Of a stretch of DNA of 64,000 bases, positions 35,003-42,957 are shown one piece after another. Both the position numbers and the translations under genes were made by a program. The notes under the pieces were generated by a model. That model did no database searches and was not told the origin of the DNA. It saw only the letters and a program-made list of their open reading frames with translations. The DNA comes from Neobacillus cucumis (GTDB lineage: Bacteria; Bacillota; Bacilli; Bacillales_B; DSM-18226), in contig NZ_JAMBOH010000005.1 of NCBI RefSeq assembly GCF_023715505.1, forward strand, positions 248,001-312,000. Reading direction: 5' to 3'. The first letter of the stretch is position 1. Every line of letters starts with the position of its first letter.

Positions 35003-35297
35003 TAAGAAAAGCGCAAGCAAGGCCAGACACTAATCGCACTTAATGCGTACAGAAAGCAATAGCATTCTGTAGCCAAGCATAAGACGATCCGGCCGAAAGG
35101 TTGATTTTTAACCTTTTGGACGGATTGTCCCAAAGGTGGAGGTGACTGTCCCGGGACTCTAGACTAAGACGTACCCTGCAAGAAGGCGCTTTTTGCCTTC
35201 TTTAGAGGAGGGCTAGACTTGCGTCCCAAGGAGCCGCAACTGGATAAGCTGTAGACCATCGAGGGGCTAGGCGCTGGATCTAGACAATTCTCAAAGT
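35003..35297 (+). repeat. Structured dispersed repeat, family A, copy 4 (long form)
   Basis: It starts TAAGAAAAGCGCAAGCAAGG and ends GGCTAGGCGCTGGATCTAGA then CAATTCTCAAAGTC, with the common hairpin (CCGGCCGAAAGGTT ... AACCTTTTGGACGG) inside. About 150 bp extra is present compared with copy 2, including another hairpin (AAGAAGGCGC ... GCCTTCTTT, 35179-35203). It fills the 356-bp gap between ylaJ and the flavin-like oxidase gene; nothing else is seen there. Confidence 0.85.
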
Positions 35298-35335
35298 CAA
35301 AAACTTTTATACTTTCTTCTCTTAAAAATAAAAGA

Positions 35336-35368
35336 AAAAAAGCTTAGTTTCCACTAAGCTTTTTTCAT
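35336..35368. terminator. Terminator of the PNPOx-fold gene
   Basis: AAAAGCTTAGT and ACTAAGCTTTT pair with a 4-base loop, overlapping the 3' end of the following minus-strand gene. Confidence 0.85.
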
Positions 35369-35809
35369 TGCATCCATAACTTGATTATCGAGCCTCTCAG
35401 CCGCTTTCTTATCATATGTTTTATCATATTGGACTTCTGTAACGATTTTAGAACCGTAAAACATAACGTCTCTCACTTCATTAATCGTTACTTCTACCAA
35501 AGCCAGTTTTAGTGGAACTCCAGGTAATCGTTCTTCTTTAACGCGTGCTTCCCCTTGAATCGAGTATGTAGATTCATTTGCAATTAAATTAATCACAACG
35601 TTATGATTGTTATTGATATTTTCTAATATTCTGGAACGATTATCAACAGCAAAATAGATAATCCCATCGTTTTTAGCCAACACCCAGGAAATTGCACTAA
35701 CATTTGGACCTCCTGTCTCATAATCAACAGTTGCCAAAGTTACGAATCGTTCTTTTTGCAGCTCATCAAATAATGGCTTGATAAGTTTTGGTTCTACTTG
35801 ATTTGCCAT
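35354..35809 (-). CDS. Pyridoxamine 5'-phosphate oxidase-fold protein
   Basis: A 151-residue split-barrel flavoprotein-like protein. The core LQKERFVTLATVDYETGGPN followed by ISWVLAKNDGIIYFAVDNRS, then VVINLIANESTYSIQGEARV, is the typical PNPOx/FMN-binding pattern. Stand-alone members bind FMN or F420 and act on unknown substrates; true PNPOx activity is unlikely at this size. The ATG at 35807-35809 lies 9 bp after AAAGGGG. It is transcribed divergently from ylaI. Confidence 0.82.
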   Translation of the reverse strand: MANQVEPKLIKPLFDELQKERFVTLATVDYETGGPNVSAISWVLAKNDGIIYFAVDNRSRILENINNNHNVVINLIANESTYSIQGEARVKEERLPGVPLKLALVEVTINEVRDVMFYGSKIVTEVQYDKTYDKKAAERLDNQVMDAMKKA

Positions 35810-35977
35810 TTTACACAACCCCTTTATTCATTCCTTTAAAAAACAGATAATCTCATATTACTACTATCCCTATTTTTCATCAACTCTAACCAATTGATTT
35901 ACCAGTTGTAGTTCTATCATGGTATACTATATTACAAACATTCTGTTATTCGAAAGAAGAATTAAAGAGGTGCTTGA

Positions 35978-36178
35978 ATGAAAGTAAAATGTGTGATTTG
36001 CGATAAGATTGAACCAATAGACGATGAATCATTAATTGCAAAGCGACTTCGAAATCGTCCCATTCATACATATATGTGTCATGACTGCAGTACTAGAATT
36101 GCCGAAAAAACCAATGCGCGAATTGATTCAGGTAATTTCCACTTATTCCGTCCAAAATCGGATAAGGATGAATGGTAA
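35978..36178 (+). CDS. ylaI: YlaI (DUF2197) zinc-finger-like protein
   Basis: A 66-residue protein with two CxxC pairs (CVICDK near residue 5, CHDCSTR near 35), consistent with a small zinc ribbon. The rest is basic. AAAGAGGTGCTTG precedes the ATG. The YlaI family is of unknown function, and its position between ylaH and ylaJ is conserved. Confidence 0.9.
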   Translation: MKVKCVICDKIEPIDDESLIAKRLRNRPIHTYMCHDCSTRIAEKTNARIDSGNFHLFRPKSDKDEW

Positions 36179-36199
36179 TAAGGAAAAGTGAATCAAATG

Positions 36200-36241
36200 C
36201 AAAAACGCTTGTATACTCATCGTATACAAGCGTTTTTTGCG
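36200..36241 (+). terminator. Terminator after ylaI
   Basis: AAAACGCTTGTATAC and GTATACAAGCGTTTT form a perfect 15-bp stem with a 5-base loop and a T-run. Confidence 0.92.
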
Positions 36242-36282
36242 TTTGAATGTGCAGCTGCAGTACATAGGACTTCCGTTTTCTT

Positions 36283-36573
36283 TTAATCAATTGGATAGTC
36301 CTTATACTTTTCAGGTTCCTGATTAATTTGATTGATCATGATTTCAATTAATTCGCGGGGATAACGTCTCGTTTTTGTTTCTTCCCCCTGTTGATATGAA
36401 ATATAATACATCAAATCATCTTTTGTCGTTTCGATATTCGAGACAGAATGCTGTGCAGTGAGTATCTCTTCAAAGAAGTCCCGTGTCTCAACCGCTGCTT
36501 TGTCATCAGGTCGGACATCACAAACCACTTTAATGGTTAGCCAATTATAAAGTGCATCCTGTAAAGATTGCAT
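36283..36573 (-). CDS. Small acidic protein of unknown function
   Basis: A 96-residue cytoplasmic protein that I do not recognise. It starts MQSLQDALYNWLTIKVVCD and contains TRDFFEEILTAQHSVSNIE and YYISYQQGEETKTRRYPREL. Helix-strand alternation suggests a small compact alpha/beta domain. It begins one base after the ylaH stop region, so it is almost certainly co-transcribed with ylaH. I do not recall a counterpart between ylaH and ylaI in B. subtilis. Confidence 0.8.
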   Translation of the reverse strand: MQSLQDALYNWLTIKVVCDVRPDDKAAVETRDFFEEILTAQHSVSNIETTKDDLMYYISYQQGEETKTRRYPRELIEIMINQINQEPEKYKDYPID

Positions 36574-36574
36574 T

Positions 36575-36904
36575 TTACTCTCCCCCTGTGACCCCGCTAT
36601 TTGCCTGTTTTTTAGTTTGGTGGAGGCGGATCTTATATATAATTAGTAGTAACGCCGCGACACCTAACCCTTCTGCAATTGGTAATGCATATGAGAAAAA
36701 CAACATTAATACGCAGCCAACACAAAGACTGAAATAAATTACAATATTTTTTCCAAGGGGCAGCTTTTTTGCAAAACCTAGGCGATATACAATAATGGAT
36801 AAAACTACAATAAAAATATATTGTAAGAGGACACCAGTTTTTATATCGTTCGTAAGTTCAATAAAGAATCTTAAACTTGGGGAGAAAGATCTTAATTCTT
36901 CCAC
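36575..36904 (-). CDS. ylaH: YlaH-like membrane protein
   Basis: A 109-residue membrane protein with three hydrophobic segments (about residues 25-43, 50-71 and 73-90). YIFIVVLSIIVYRLGFAKKLP and the following LGKNIVIYFSL are typical of the YlaH family. The start is GTG, 7 bp after GAGAGGTG. It follows typA on the same strand, as in B. subtilis. The function is unknown. Confidence 0.87.
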   Translation of the reverse strand: MEELRSFSPSLRFFIELTNDIKTGVLLQYIFIVVLSIIVYRLGFAKKLPLGKNIVIYFSLCVGCVLMLFFSYALPIAEGLGVAALLLIIYKIRLHQTKKQANSGVTGGE

Positions 36905-36924
36905 GGGTTTGCACCTCTCAATAC

Positions 36925-38763
36925 TTAACTCAATTCAGCATATTTTTTCTTTTTAGCATTTCTTTCACGTTCATTTTTATCAAGTATTTTCTTTCTTAAA
37001 CGAATGGATTCAGGTGTAACTTCACAATATTCGTCGTCATTTAAATACTCAAGTGATTCTTCTAACGTCATGATTCTAGGCTTTTTAATGACAGACGTTT
37101 GATCTTTGTTTGCTGAACGAACATTGGTTGCTTGTTTTACCTTCGTGATGTTAACGGTTATGTCGTTTTCACGAGTATGCTCCCCAACGATCATCCCTTC
37201 ATATATTTCTGTACCAGGTTCAACGAAGATAGTTCCACGATCTTCAACCTGCATAATTCCATAAGTAGAAGCTTTTCCAGATTCCATAGAAACAAGGACC
37301 CCTTGACGTCTTCCGCCCACCTGTCCTTGAAGCATTGGCTGATAGCTGTCAAATGTATGATTAATAATTCCATACCCACGAGTCATTGTTAAAAATTCCG
37401 TTGTATAACCAATTAAACCACGTGCCGGAACATTAAAGATTAAACGTACTTGACCGGATCCATTATTAACCATATCAATCATTTCGCCTTTGCGTGCTCC
37501 AATTGATTCCATTACGGCACCAGTATGTTCTTCAGGAACATCAATTTGAACACGTTCTACAGGCTCACAACGCACTCCATCAATTTCTTTTACAATTACT
37601 TCTGGTTTAGAAACTTGAAGCTCGTAGCCTTCACGACGCATATTTTCGATTAAAATAGATAAATGGAGCTCACCACGGCCAGAAACAATCCACGCATCTG
37701 GTGAATCTGTATTCTCTACCCGTAAGCTTACATCTGTCTGCAATTGAGCACGAAGTCTTTCTTCAATTTTTCTTGAAGTCAAGTACTTACCTTCTCTACC
37801 TGCAAATGGACTGTTGTTTACAACAAAGGTCATTTGTAAAGTAGGTTCATCAATTCTTAAGATTGGTAATGCCTCTTGGTGTTCAACCGGACAAACGGTT
37901 TCACCAACATTAATGTCCTCCATACCAGAAACTGCAATTAGGTCACCCGCTTTTGCCTCTTCCACTTCTTGACGTTTTAATCCAAAGAAGCCGAAGATTT
38001 TGGTAACACGGAATTGCTTAACAGAACCATCCACCTTCATAAGTGCAACCTGCTGTCCAACTTTCATTGTTCCACGGAATACACGTCCGATTCCAATACG
38101 GCCTACATAATCATTATAATCAAGCAATGCTACTTGGAACTGTAGCGGCTCATCACTATTATCGACTGGTGCCGGGATATGTTCCACAATCGCATCATAT
38201 AATGACTTCATGTTTTCGTCTTGTTTCTCCGGATCAGTACTTGCCGTACCATTGATCGCAGAGGCATAAACAACTGGGAACTCAAGCTGGTCTTCATTCG
38301 CACCAAGCTCAATAAACAAATCTAGTACTTCATCAATTACTTCTAATGGACGGGCAAAATCACGGTCAATTTTATTGACAACAACAATTGGGGTTAGGTT
38401 TTGTTCCAAAGCCTTCTTTAAAACAAAACGTGTTTGCGGCATACAGCCTTCATAGGCATCAACAACAAGCAGTACTCCATCAACCATCTTCATGATCCGT
38501 TCTACTTCGCCGCCGAAGTCAGCATGTCCTGGTGTATCCAAGATGTTGATTCGGGTATCTTTATATTGGATCGCTGTATTTTTTGCAAGAATCGTGATCC
38601 CGCGTTCTCTTTCTAAATCATTAGAATCCATTGCACGTTCTTCCACATGCTCATTGGAACGAAATGTTCCCGATTGTTTTAGCAGTTGGTCTACCAACGT
38701 TGTTTTACCATGGTCAACGTGGGCAATAATCGCTATATTACGTATATCATTTCTTATATTCAA
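36925..38763 (-). CDS. typA: Translational GTPase TypA/BipA
   Basis: A 612-residue ribosome-binding GTPase with roles in large-subunit assembly, particularly in the cold. G-domain motifs: G1 [10 protein letters not shown] (near 14), RERGITI switch I region (near 55), [14 protein letters not shown] switch II (near 77), [10 protein letters not shown] (near 130). EF-G-like domains III and V follow, and the BipA-specific C-terminal domain contains [13 protein letters not shown] near 480. Full length. It lies upstream of ylaH and is divergent from ylaF. Confidence 0.97.
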   Translation of the reverse strand: MNIRNDIRNIAIIAHVDHGKTTLVDQLLKQSGTFRSNEHVEERAMDSNDLERERGITILAKNTAIQYKDTRINILDTPGHADFGGEVERIMKMVDGVLLVVDAYEGCMPQTRFVLKKALEQNLTPIVVVNKIDRDFARPLEVIDEVLDLFIELGANEDQLEFPVVYASAINGTASTDPEKQDENMKSLYDAIVEHIPAPVDNSDEPLQFQVALLDYNDYVGRIGIGRVFRGTMKVGQQVALMKVDGSVKQFRVTKIFGFFGLKRQEVEEAKAGDLIAVSGMEDINVGETVCPVEHQEALPILRIDEPTLQMTFVVNNSPFAGREGKYLTSRKIEERLRAQLQTDVSLRVENTDSPDAWIVSGRGELHLSILIENMRREGYELQVSKPEVIVKEIDGVRCEPVERVQIDVPEEHTGAVMESIGARKGEMIDMVNNGSGQVRLIFNVPARGLIGYTTEFLTMTRGYGIINHTFDSYQPMLQGQVGGRRQGVLVSMESGKASTYGIMQVEDRGTIFVEPGTEIYEGMIVGEHTRENDITVNITKVKQATNVRSANKDQTSVIKKPRIMTLEESLEYLNDDEYCEVTPESIRLRKKILDKNERERNAKKKKYAELS

Positions 38764-38929
38764 AAAATTCCACTCCTACCTTTATTCAAGAAATTGTTTT
38801 TAATTATAGTTTTTCATATACAACTAAAACATTATACCACAAATTTAGTGGAAAACTGAAATGATTTTATGTAAAATAAAAATAACAACCAATTCTAATG
38901 TTTTTGTTAAGAAAAAGGGGTATGTACAG

Positions 38930-39115
38930 ATGAGCAATGTAAAATGGCCTTTACTCATTTATGCAATACTTGCAGCAGCAAGTATTGTGGGAATCGGAAT
39001 TGCAATTAGTGAACAAAGCATAATTGGGGGCCTTGGCAGTATTGTGGCTGTAATTGTTATTATGGGAATGGGTTTTAAAACAAAAAGAAAAATGCGGGAA
39101 AACGGAGAACTATAA
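38930..39115 (+). CDS. ylaF: YlaF-family small membrane protein (DUF5325-like)
   Basis: A 61-residue protein with two transmembrane helices (about 5-25 and 30-50) and a basic tail (KTKRKMRENGEL). The ATG at 38930 follows AAAAAGGGGTATGTACAG; an upstream in-frame ATG lies within leader sequence. Position next to typA matches B. subtilis ylaF. Its TAA stop is the first three bases of a family A repeat. Confidence 0.8.
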   Translation: MSNVKWPLLIYAILAAASIVGIGIAISEQSIIGGLGSIVAVIVIMGMGFKTKRKMRENGEL

Positions 39116-39317
39116 GAAAATCGGAGGTGCCTGTTTAGCGCACGACAGGACTAGAGCACATCGACTGAGATAAAGGAAACAGAAATGCGGAAGCGCCTTG
39201 AACAGGGGCTGCAGCAGGACAAACGAAGAGCGAAGCGATTCGATGTTGACTTATCGTAGGGAGATGGGCAAAGTCCACTAGTCGCTGGGCACTGGAGCTG
39301 AAAAATTCTCATAGTTC
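39113..39317 (+). repeat. Structured dispersed repeat, family A, copy 5 (variant core)
   Basis: It starts TAAGAAAATCGGAGGTGCC at the ylaF stop codon and shares the core of copy 3 (GTTTAGCGCACGACAGGACT ... GATTCGATGTTGACTTATCG). Compared with copy 3 it carries about 40 bp more in the middle, including GGGGCTGCAGCAGGACAAAC. It ends CACTGGAGCTGAAAAATTCT. Confidence 0.85.
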
Positions 39318-39343
39318 ATTAATACATTTTAGTATCATCTATA

Positions 39344-39376
39344 GAAGCCTGGGCTGCCCCAGGCTTTTATTTTTAT
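39344..39376 (-). terminator. Terminator after yktC
   Basis: AAGCCTGGG and CCCAGGCTT form a GC-rich stem just past the yktC stop on the minus strand. Confidence 0.75.
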
Positions 39377-39386
39377 AAATGTAGTG

Positions 39387-40184
39387 CTACCACTCGCCGC
39401 CTTTTAAATAATCATTTAAAATTGTCTGGTGAAGCCCTGGTTTGGCAGCAAATAATGAATTTTTAGAAAGAAAATCAAGTTTTTCCCCTCGTAAATTTGT
39501 AACTATTCCGCCAAGTTCTTCTAAAATAACTGCCCCGGCTGCTACATCCCATGGTGCAAGACGCATCGAGAAATAAGCATCTACCCTACCAGTTGCTAAA
39601 AATACCAGTTCAAGTGCTGCCGATCCATAGGACCGCGTCCCCCTGGCTTCTTTCACTAATGGTATCAACAGATTATTGTCAATTCTTTTATTTTCAACAA
39701 CCCATGTAGCATTGAGGGCAAGAATGGATTCTTTAATTGTAGTCTCTTTTAGCTTGGGTATTGGTTTTCCATTTATGTAGGCACCTTTTCCACGTATTGC
39801 GTGGTATAGTTCATCATGGACAACATCATAAATGAGTCCTATTTTACCTATGCCATTCTCATAAATCCCGATCGATATGGCAAAATTCCTTTGCTGGTGA
39901 ATAAAATTCATCGTCCCGTCAATCGGATCGATTAACCAAACGACTCCTTCAAGGTTGTGAAGTTCATCCCCGAAACCCTCTTCCCCCATAATTTTATGCT
40001 CCGGATAAACCTCTTTAATATGTTGTATAAAAAATTGCTCAACTTCTTTATCAATATTTGTCACTAAATCATTAGGATTGGATTTCGTTTCAATATTTAA
40101 CTTCGTCTTAAAGGATAAACGTATTTTCTCCCCTGCTTCTTTAACCCACTGCTTTGCATGGGTGTCAATTGTTTCCCAATTCAT
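39387..40184 (-). CDS. yktC: Inositol monophosphatase family protein
   Basis: A 265-residue metal-dependent phosphatase of the IMPase/FBPase superfamily. Motif A is LIDPIDGTMNF near residue 85 (metal-binding Asp, Ile-Asp-Gly-Thr), with EEGFGDEL upstream giving the metal-binding Glu. Motif B is RLAPWDVAAGAV near 213. The family hydrolyses inositol phosphates, NADP or other sugar phosphates; B. subtilis YktC is an IMPase homologue. Single gene, flanked by ylaF and ykzI in conserved order. Confidence 0.93.
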   Translation of the reverse strand: MNWETIDTHAKQWVKEAGEKIRLSFKTKLNIETKSNPNDLVTNIDKEVEQFFIQHIKEVYPEHKIMGEEGFGDELHNLEGVVWLIDPIDGTMNFIHQQRNFAISIGIYENGIGKIGLIYDVVHDELYHAIRGKGAYINGKPIPKLKETTIKESILALNATWVVENKRIDNNLLIPLVKEARGTRSYGSAALELVFLATGRVDAYFSMRLAPWDVAAGAVILEELGGIVTNLRGEKLDFLSKNSLFAAKPGLHQTILNDYLKGGEW

Positions 40185-40330
40185 ATTCTTCCTCCATTCT
40201 TTCTATGATTCAATGTATGTAGTATGAAGCTCGATTATTAATTTGATGTACTTATAGCTTAATCAAATTAACCTGACACAGCAACTTTTTACCACAATAT
40301 CGTTCAATAAATCACACAACCGCACAATAA

Positions 40331-40367
40331 TAAACGAACTCCCCTTATTCTCATTTGGAGTTCGTTC
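40331..40367 (-). terminator. Terminator after ykzI
   Basis: AACGAACTCC and GGAGTTCGTT pair across a 15-base loop; the minus strand continues TTATTATTG. Confidence 0.7.
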
Positions 40368-40433
40368 AAATCAAGCGATAAATTATTTCTCCATGGTTCA
40401 TTCCAACTTTGTACTCCTTAGATTATAAATCGA

Positions 40434-40616
40434 TCAAAAAGCCTTTAACCGTAATAATTCCAAGCGGATTTTTTCTAATTTTTGCTTGCACTCTTTCATT
40501 TTCTTCTCATTTTTGTCTTCAATGGCCTCAAATAATGTAGCCAATTCATAATCCATTTCTAATCTTAAGACGGCAGTTCTTTCTTTTTCAGTCGCTTTTT
40601 TTAGGGATGTATTCAT
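40434..40616 (-). CDS. ykzI: YkzI-like small charged helical protein
   Basis: A 60-residue highly charged protein predicted as a helical hairpin (EKERTAVLRLEMDYELATLF, then KNEKKMKECKQKLEKIRLEL). The ATG at 40614-40616 follows AGGTGAAGCAATTA. Context between yktC and yktB matches B. subtilis ykzI. No function is known. The name is by size and synteny. Confidence 0.7.
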   Translation of the reverse strand: MNTSLKKATEKERTAVLRLEMDYELATLFEAIEDKNEKKMKECKQKLEKIRLELLRLKAF

Positions 40617-40806
40617 TAATTGCTTCACCTAGCAGCGCCCCCTTTCCTTGTTTTTACTAATTTTTCTGATTTTTTGTTTTACTGTATAATATGAGCCACC
40701 TTGATATGTTGCAACAAATATGTGCACTAACCTAGTTGAGCACCAAACTTCTTCAAGTTTTTCTCTTATGCTACAATAATTGACAAACAGTTATGGAGGT
40801 AACTAA

Positions 40807-41041
40807 ATGGATTTTGGCAATTTACAAATGAGGATTATAATGTTTTTTTATAGATGGATTAAAAGCACGAATGGAAGCTTTAAAAAGTACTGTTTGACCG
40901 AAACTTGAACAATTGGGGGAATACTTTGCACCTTTATTATCTTCCCTGACAGAAGATGAAATGTTCGTCCATGTTGCCAAAAATGCTAGACGGACGATAA
41001 ACCCTCCTAAGGATACATGGATTGTTCCCAAGTACGATTAA
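40807..41041 (+). pseudogene. yktB: yktB, decayed 5' portion of the native copy
   Basis: Behind a good ribosome site (ATGGAGGTAACTAA) runs a broken DUF1054/YktB N-terminus. Reading across frames gives FTNEDYNVF, then IDGLKARMEALKSTV, a TGA where Arg is expected, then [20 protein letters not shown] and [21 protein letters not shown] one-base shift lies in a T-run near 40842 and a nonsense codon replaces CGA. Similarity stops after PPKDTW. The 3' part of the same gene is found about 1.4 kb downstream (42463-42606). Known YktB is about 210 residues; about 90 central residues are missing. Confidence 0.88.
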
Positions 41042-41111
41042 TTAAAAGCCCGCTGTTTCTATCTTTTACCCCCATTATAAAAAGATTAAACTTTACGAAG
41101 GAGTACTAAAA

Positions 41112-41729
41112 ATGCAATTTCAAGGATTTTCGAAAACAGACTTCGACACCTTTAATATAGAAGGTCTTGACGCAAGAATGGAAGCCATTGAAGAAAGGAT
41201 TCGACCGAAGTTCCGTGAAATCGGTCAATTATTAACGGACGAACTTTCCGTTAATCTTGGACAGGAAATGTTTTTACATATAGCAAAACATGCCCGTCGA
41301 ACTGTAAATGCCCCGAAGGATACTTGGTTGGCAATAGCGGGGAACAAACGTGGATATAAACAACACCCGCACTTTCAAGTTGGATTATTTGACGACCATG
41401 TTTTCATTTGGTTGGCGTTCATTTATGAATTACCGAACAAGGAGGAAATCGCAAAGACATTCTTGAAGAACTTGAAAACGATCAAAACGAACATTCCAAA
41501 CGACTTTGTTGTTTCCCAAGACCATATGAAAAAAGGCGCAACATCAATGAAGGATATTAACTTGAAAGAGACACTGGAACGTTTTCGGGACGTCAAGAAA
41601 GCGGAATTTCTTATTGGACGACATTTTGCAGCTAATGACCCAATTTTAACAGACGGGAGCGAATTTTTGGACGTTGTAAGAAGTACGTTCGAAACACTTA
41701 TTCCTTTGTATAAATTAGCATATAAATAG
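41112..41729 (+). CDS. yktB: YktB (DUF1054) family protein, intact divergent copy
   Basis: A 205-residue complete YktB-family protein with its own ribosome site (ACGAAGGAGTACTAAAA) and terminator. It starts MQFQGFSKTDFDTFNIEGLD and has RMEAIEERIRPKFREIG, HIAKHARRTVNAPKDTW and a C-terminus FETLIPLYKLAYK. It differs strongly from the decayed native copy on either side of it (EERIRPKFREIG against KSTV-PKLEQLG), so it is not a recent tandem duplication. The family has no known biochemical role. It seems to have arrived with the inserted segment and may replace the lost gene. Confidence 0.9.
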   Translation: MQFQGFSKTDFDTFNIEGLDARMEAIEERIRPKFREIGQLLTDELSVNLGQEMFLHIAKHARRTVNAPKDTWLAIAGNKRGYKQHPHFQVGLFDDHVFIWLAFIYELPNKEEIAKTFLKNLKTIKTNIPNDFVVSQDHMKKGATSMKDINLKETLERFRDVKKAEFLIGRHFAANDPILTDGSEFLDVVRSTFETLIPLYKLAYK

Positions 41730-41781
41730 AAAAAAGCGTCTTCCCCCGCTATGCACAAACGGGTTCGGACGCTTTTTCGTT
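41730..41781. terminator. Terminator of intact yktB copy
   Basis: AAAAAAGCGTC and GACGCTTTTT bracket a long loop that itself pairs (CCCG/CGGG). Confidence 0.7.
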
Positions 41782-41862
41782 TGCCTTTTTATTTAACCAC
41801 GTATTGAAATTTTTTATAGCTTCTTCGCTTGGCGTGTTACTTCGAACAACCACCGTTAGTAC
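41749..41862 (-). pseudogene. Possible phage-type ORF remnant
   Basis: The minus strand has a short open stretch reading VVVRSNTPSEEAIKNFNTWL, then NKKANEKASEPVCA and a stop. The pattern (TPSEEAIKNFN) resembles C-termini of small phage/ICE proteins, but there is no start codon or ribosome site. It overlaps the yktB terminator. Support is weak. Confidence 0.35.
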
Positions 41863-42368
41863 TTCCTGATGGAATTAACCGTTGCAATAACGATCAAGGT
41901 TGTTGCCAAGATGTCAGTCTGAAAGCGATACGGGCTGATATGGAAGACTCTTCGAAAAGGTTGTACAAATAGACCCAAAACGCTCCAAAACATAAAAATG
42001 GGGGCGGTAAGGCGTTGATTGCACTTCAAATGGAAGCGTTTGAAAAAGCAAGTCAATGGCTTGAACGAATAAAGGAATTATTTATCGATGAAATGATTGA
42101 CCGAAAGGAATTCGAAAAAAGGAAAAAAGCCGAAGAACAAAAAATCAAAGCGGCGGAAAAAGAAGTTGAACGGTTATCCCAATCTAATGAATTCATCGAC
42201 GAAGTAAAGAAGAAAGAACGAGCGAAGCGTTGATCTGAAATTCATTAGAAGGAATTATTTAAAGGCAATCTTTCGATCCGTGAAAAGAATGAAGGATTCA
42301 AGAAGTTGATTGAACGAATTGACTATAAGAGGAAAGGTGAAGCAACAATCGACGTGATATACAAATAA
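41850..42368 (+). pseudogene. Serine-recombinase C-terminal remnant
   Basis: One reading frame, broken by three stops (41970, 42231 and 42246), preserves a recombinase-like C-terminus. It has a Cys-containing stretch (NRCNNDQGCCQDVSLKAIRA), a long charged coiled coil (ALQMEAFEKASQWLERIKEL, then EEQKIKAAEKEVERL) and the end FKKLIERIDYKRKGEATIDV-IYK. A coiled coil followed by I-x-RI-x-YKR...I-x-YK and a stop is typical of large serine recombinases. The catalytic N-terminal domain is absent. It suggests a lost integrative element whose integrase end remains next to the disrupted yktB. Confidence 0.6.
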
Positions 42369-42396
42369 AAACGGAGTTGTCATTTTAACACACAAA

Positions 42397-42438
42397 AACG
42401 CTTGGTTAGAAATAAAATTCTTTCTAAGCATTTTTCTT
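42397..42438 (+). terminator. Terminator after recombinase remnant
   Basis: AAACGCTTGGTTAGAAA and TTTCTAAGCATTTTT form an imperfect stem with a T-run. Confidence 0.65.
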
Positions 42439-42462
42439 TTTATGATGATTGACTGTTATACC

Positions 42463-42606
42463 TTTAAAAAAGCTGTTCTATTATGTGGTTATACGTTAGA
42501 AAGAAATGAAGTAATTGAATTAGGTGCGGAGGGATTTATAACTCGAATGGATGATGTGTTTACTAAAGTTGCACCTCTTTATAAAATTGCTCAGAATATC
42601 AAATAA
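42463..42606 (+). pseudogene. yktB: yktB, 3' remnant of the native copy
   Basis: 47 codons read FKKAVLLCGYTLERNEVIEL, then GAEGFITRMDDVFTKVAPLY and KIAQNIK, ending in TAA. It aligns without gaps to the C-terminus of the intact copy (FLIGRHFAANDPILTDGSEF ... FETLIPLYKLA), and the KKA-LLCG segment matches B. subtilis YktB even better. It has no start site of its own. With the fragment at 40807-41041 it shows that the native gene was split by the intervening segment. Confidence 0.85.
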
Positions 42607-42607
42607 A

Positions 42608-42646
42608 AAAGAAAACTCCCGTTGACATGATGGGAGTTTTCTTCTT
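42608..42646. terminator. Bidirectional terminator yktB 3' remnant / yktA
   Basis: AAGAAAACTCCC and GGGAGTTTTCTT pair with an 11-base loop and T-runs on both sides. It lies at the native yktB end, which fits the original gene order. Confidence 0.88.
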
Positions 42647-42918
42647 TATTTCATAATGATTTTATCTCCAGAGGAGGCCTCTTTTGCTTTTTTAATGGTT
42701 CGGTATGAAGAATAACCGCTTATTTCTTCAAATTCACCACAAATCGTTTTTTCCTCTGCTTTACTTGGAACAATTTCTTTGAACCGACGATAAGCTTTCA
42801 TAACCTCATCTCGTTCAATCCCTTTTTCATATGCACTCTCAATTGCTTCAAAAAATTTTACCACATCAACGATTTCTTCGGTTGACCAATTATAATCGAT
42901 GGGATATTGATATTCCAT
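42646..42918 (-). CDS. yktA: UPF0223 family protein YktA
   Basis: A 90-residue helical protein of the UPF0223 family. It starts [20 protein letters not shown] and ends in the family motif [15 protein letters not shown]. The function is unknown. The position next to yktB is conserved, converging with it. Confidence 0.92.
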   Translation of the reverse strand: MEYQYPIDYNWSTEEIVDVVKFFEAIESAYEKGIERDEVMKAYRRFKEIVPSKAEEKTICGEFEEISGYSSYRTIKKAKEASSGDKIIMK

Positions 42919-42957
42919 ACACTCACCTGCTTCTCTATGCTAATGTGTATAATACCT

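Noticed and set aside
34933..35133. 66-codon minus-strand ORF after ylaJ
   Set aside because: It lies in the family A repeat and the end of ylaJ, with no ribosome site; repeats of this kind produce chance ORFs.
40822..41031. 69-codon minus-strand ORF opposite the broken yktB
   Set aside because: The plus strand explains this stretch as YktB protein sequence; the minus ORF has no ribosome site.
42015..42233. 72-codon ORF as an independent coiled-coil gene
   Set aside because: The same frame continues on both sides as recombinase-like sequence broken by stops, so it is better read as part of a pseudogene.
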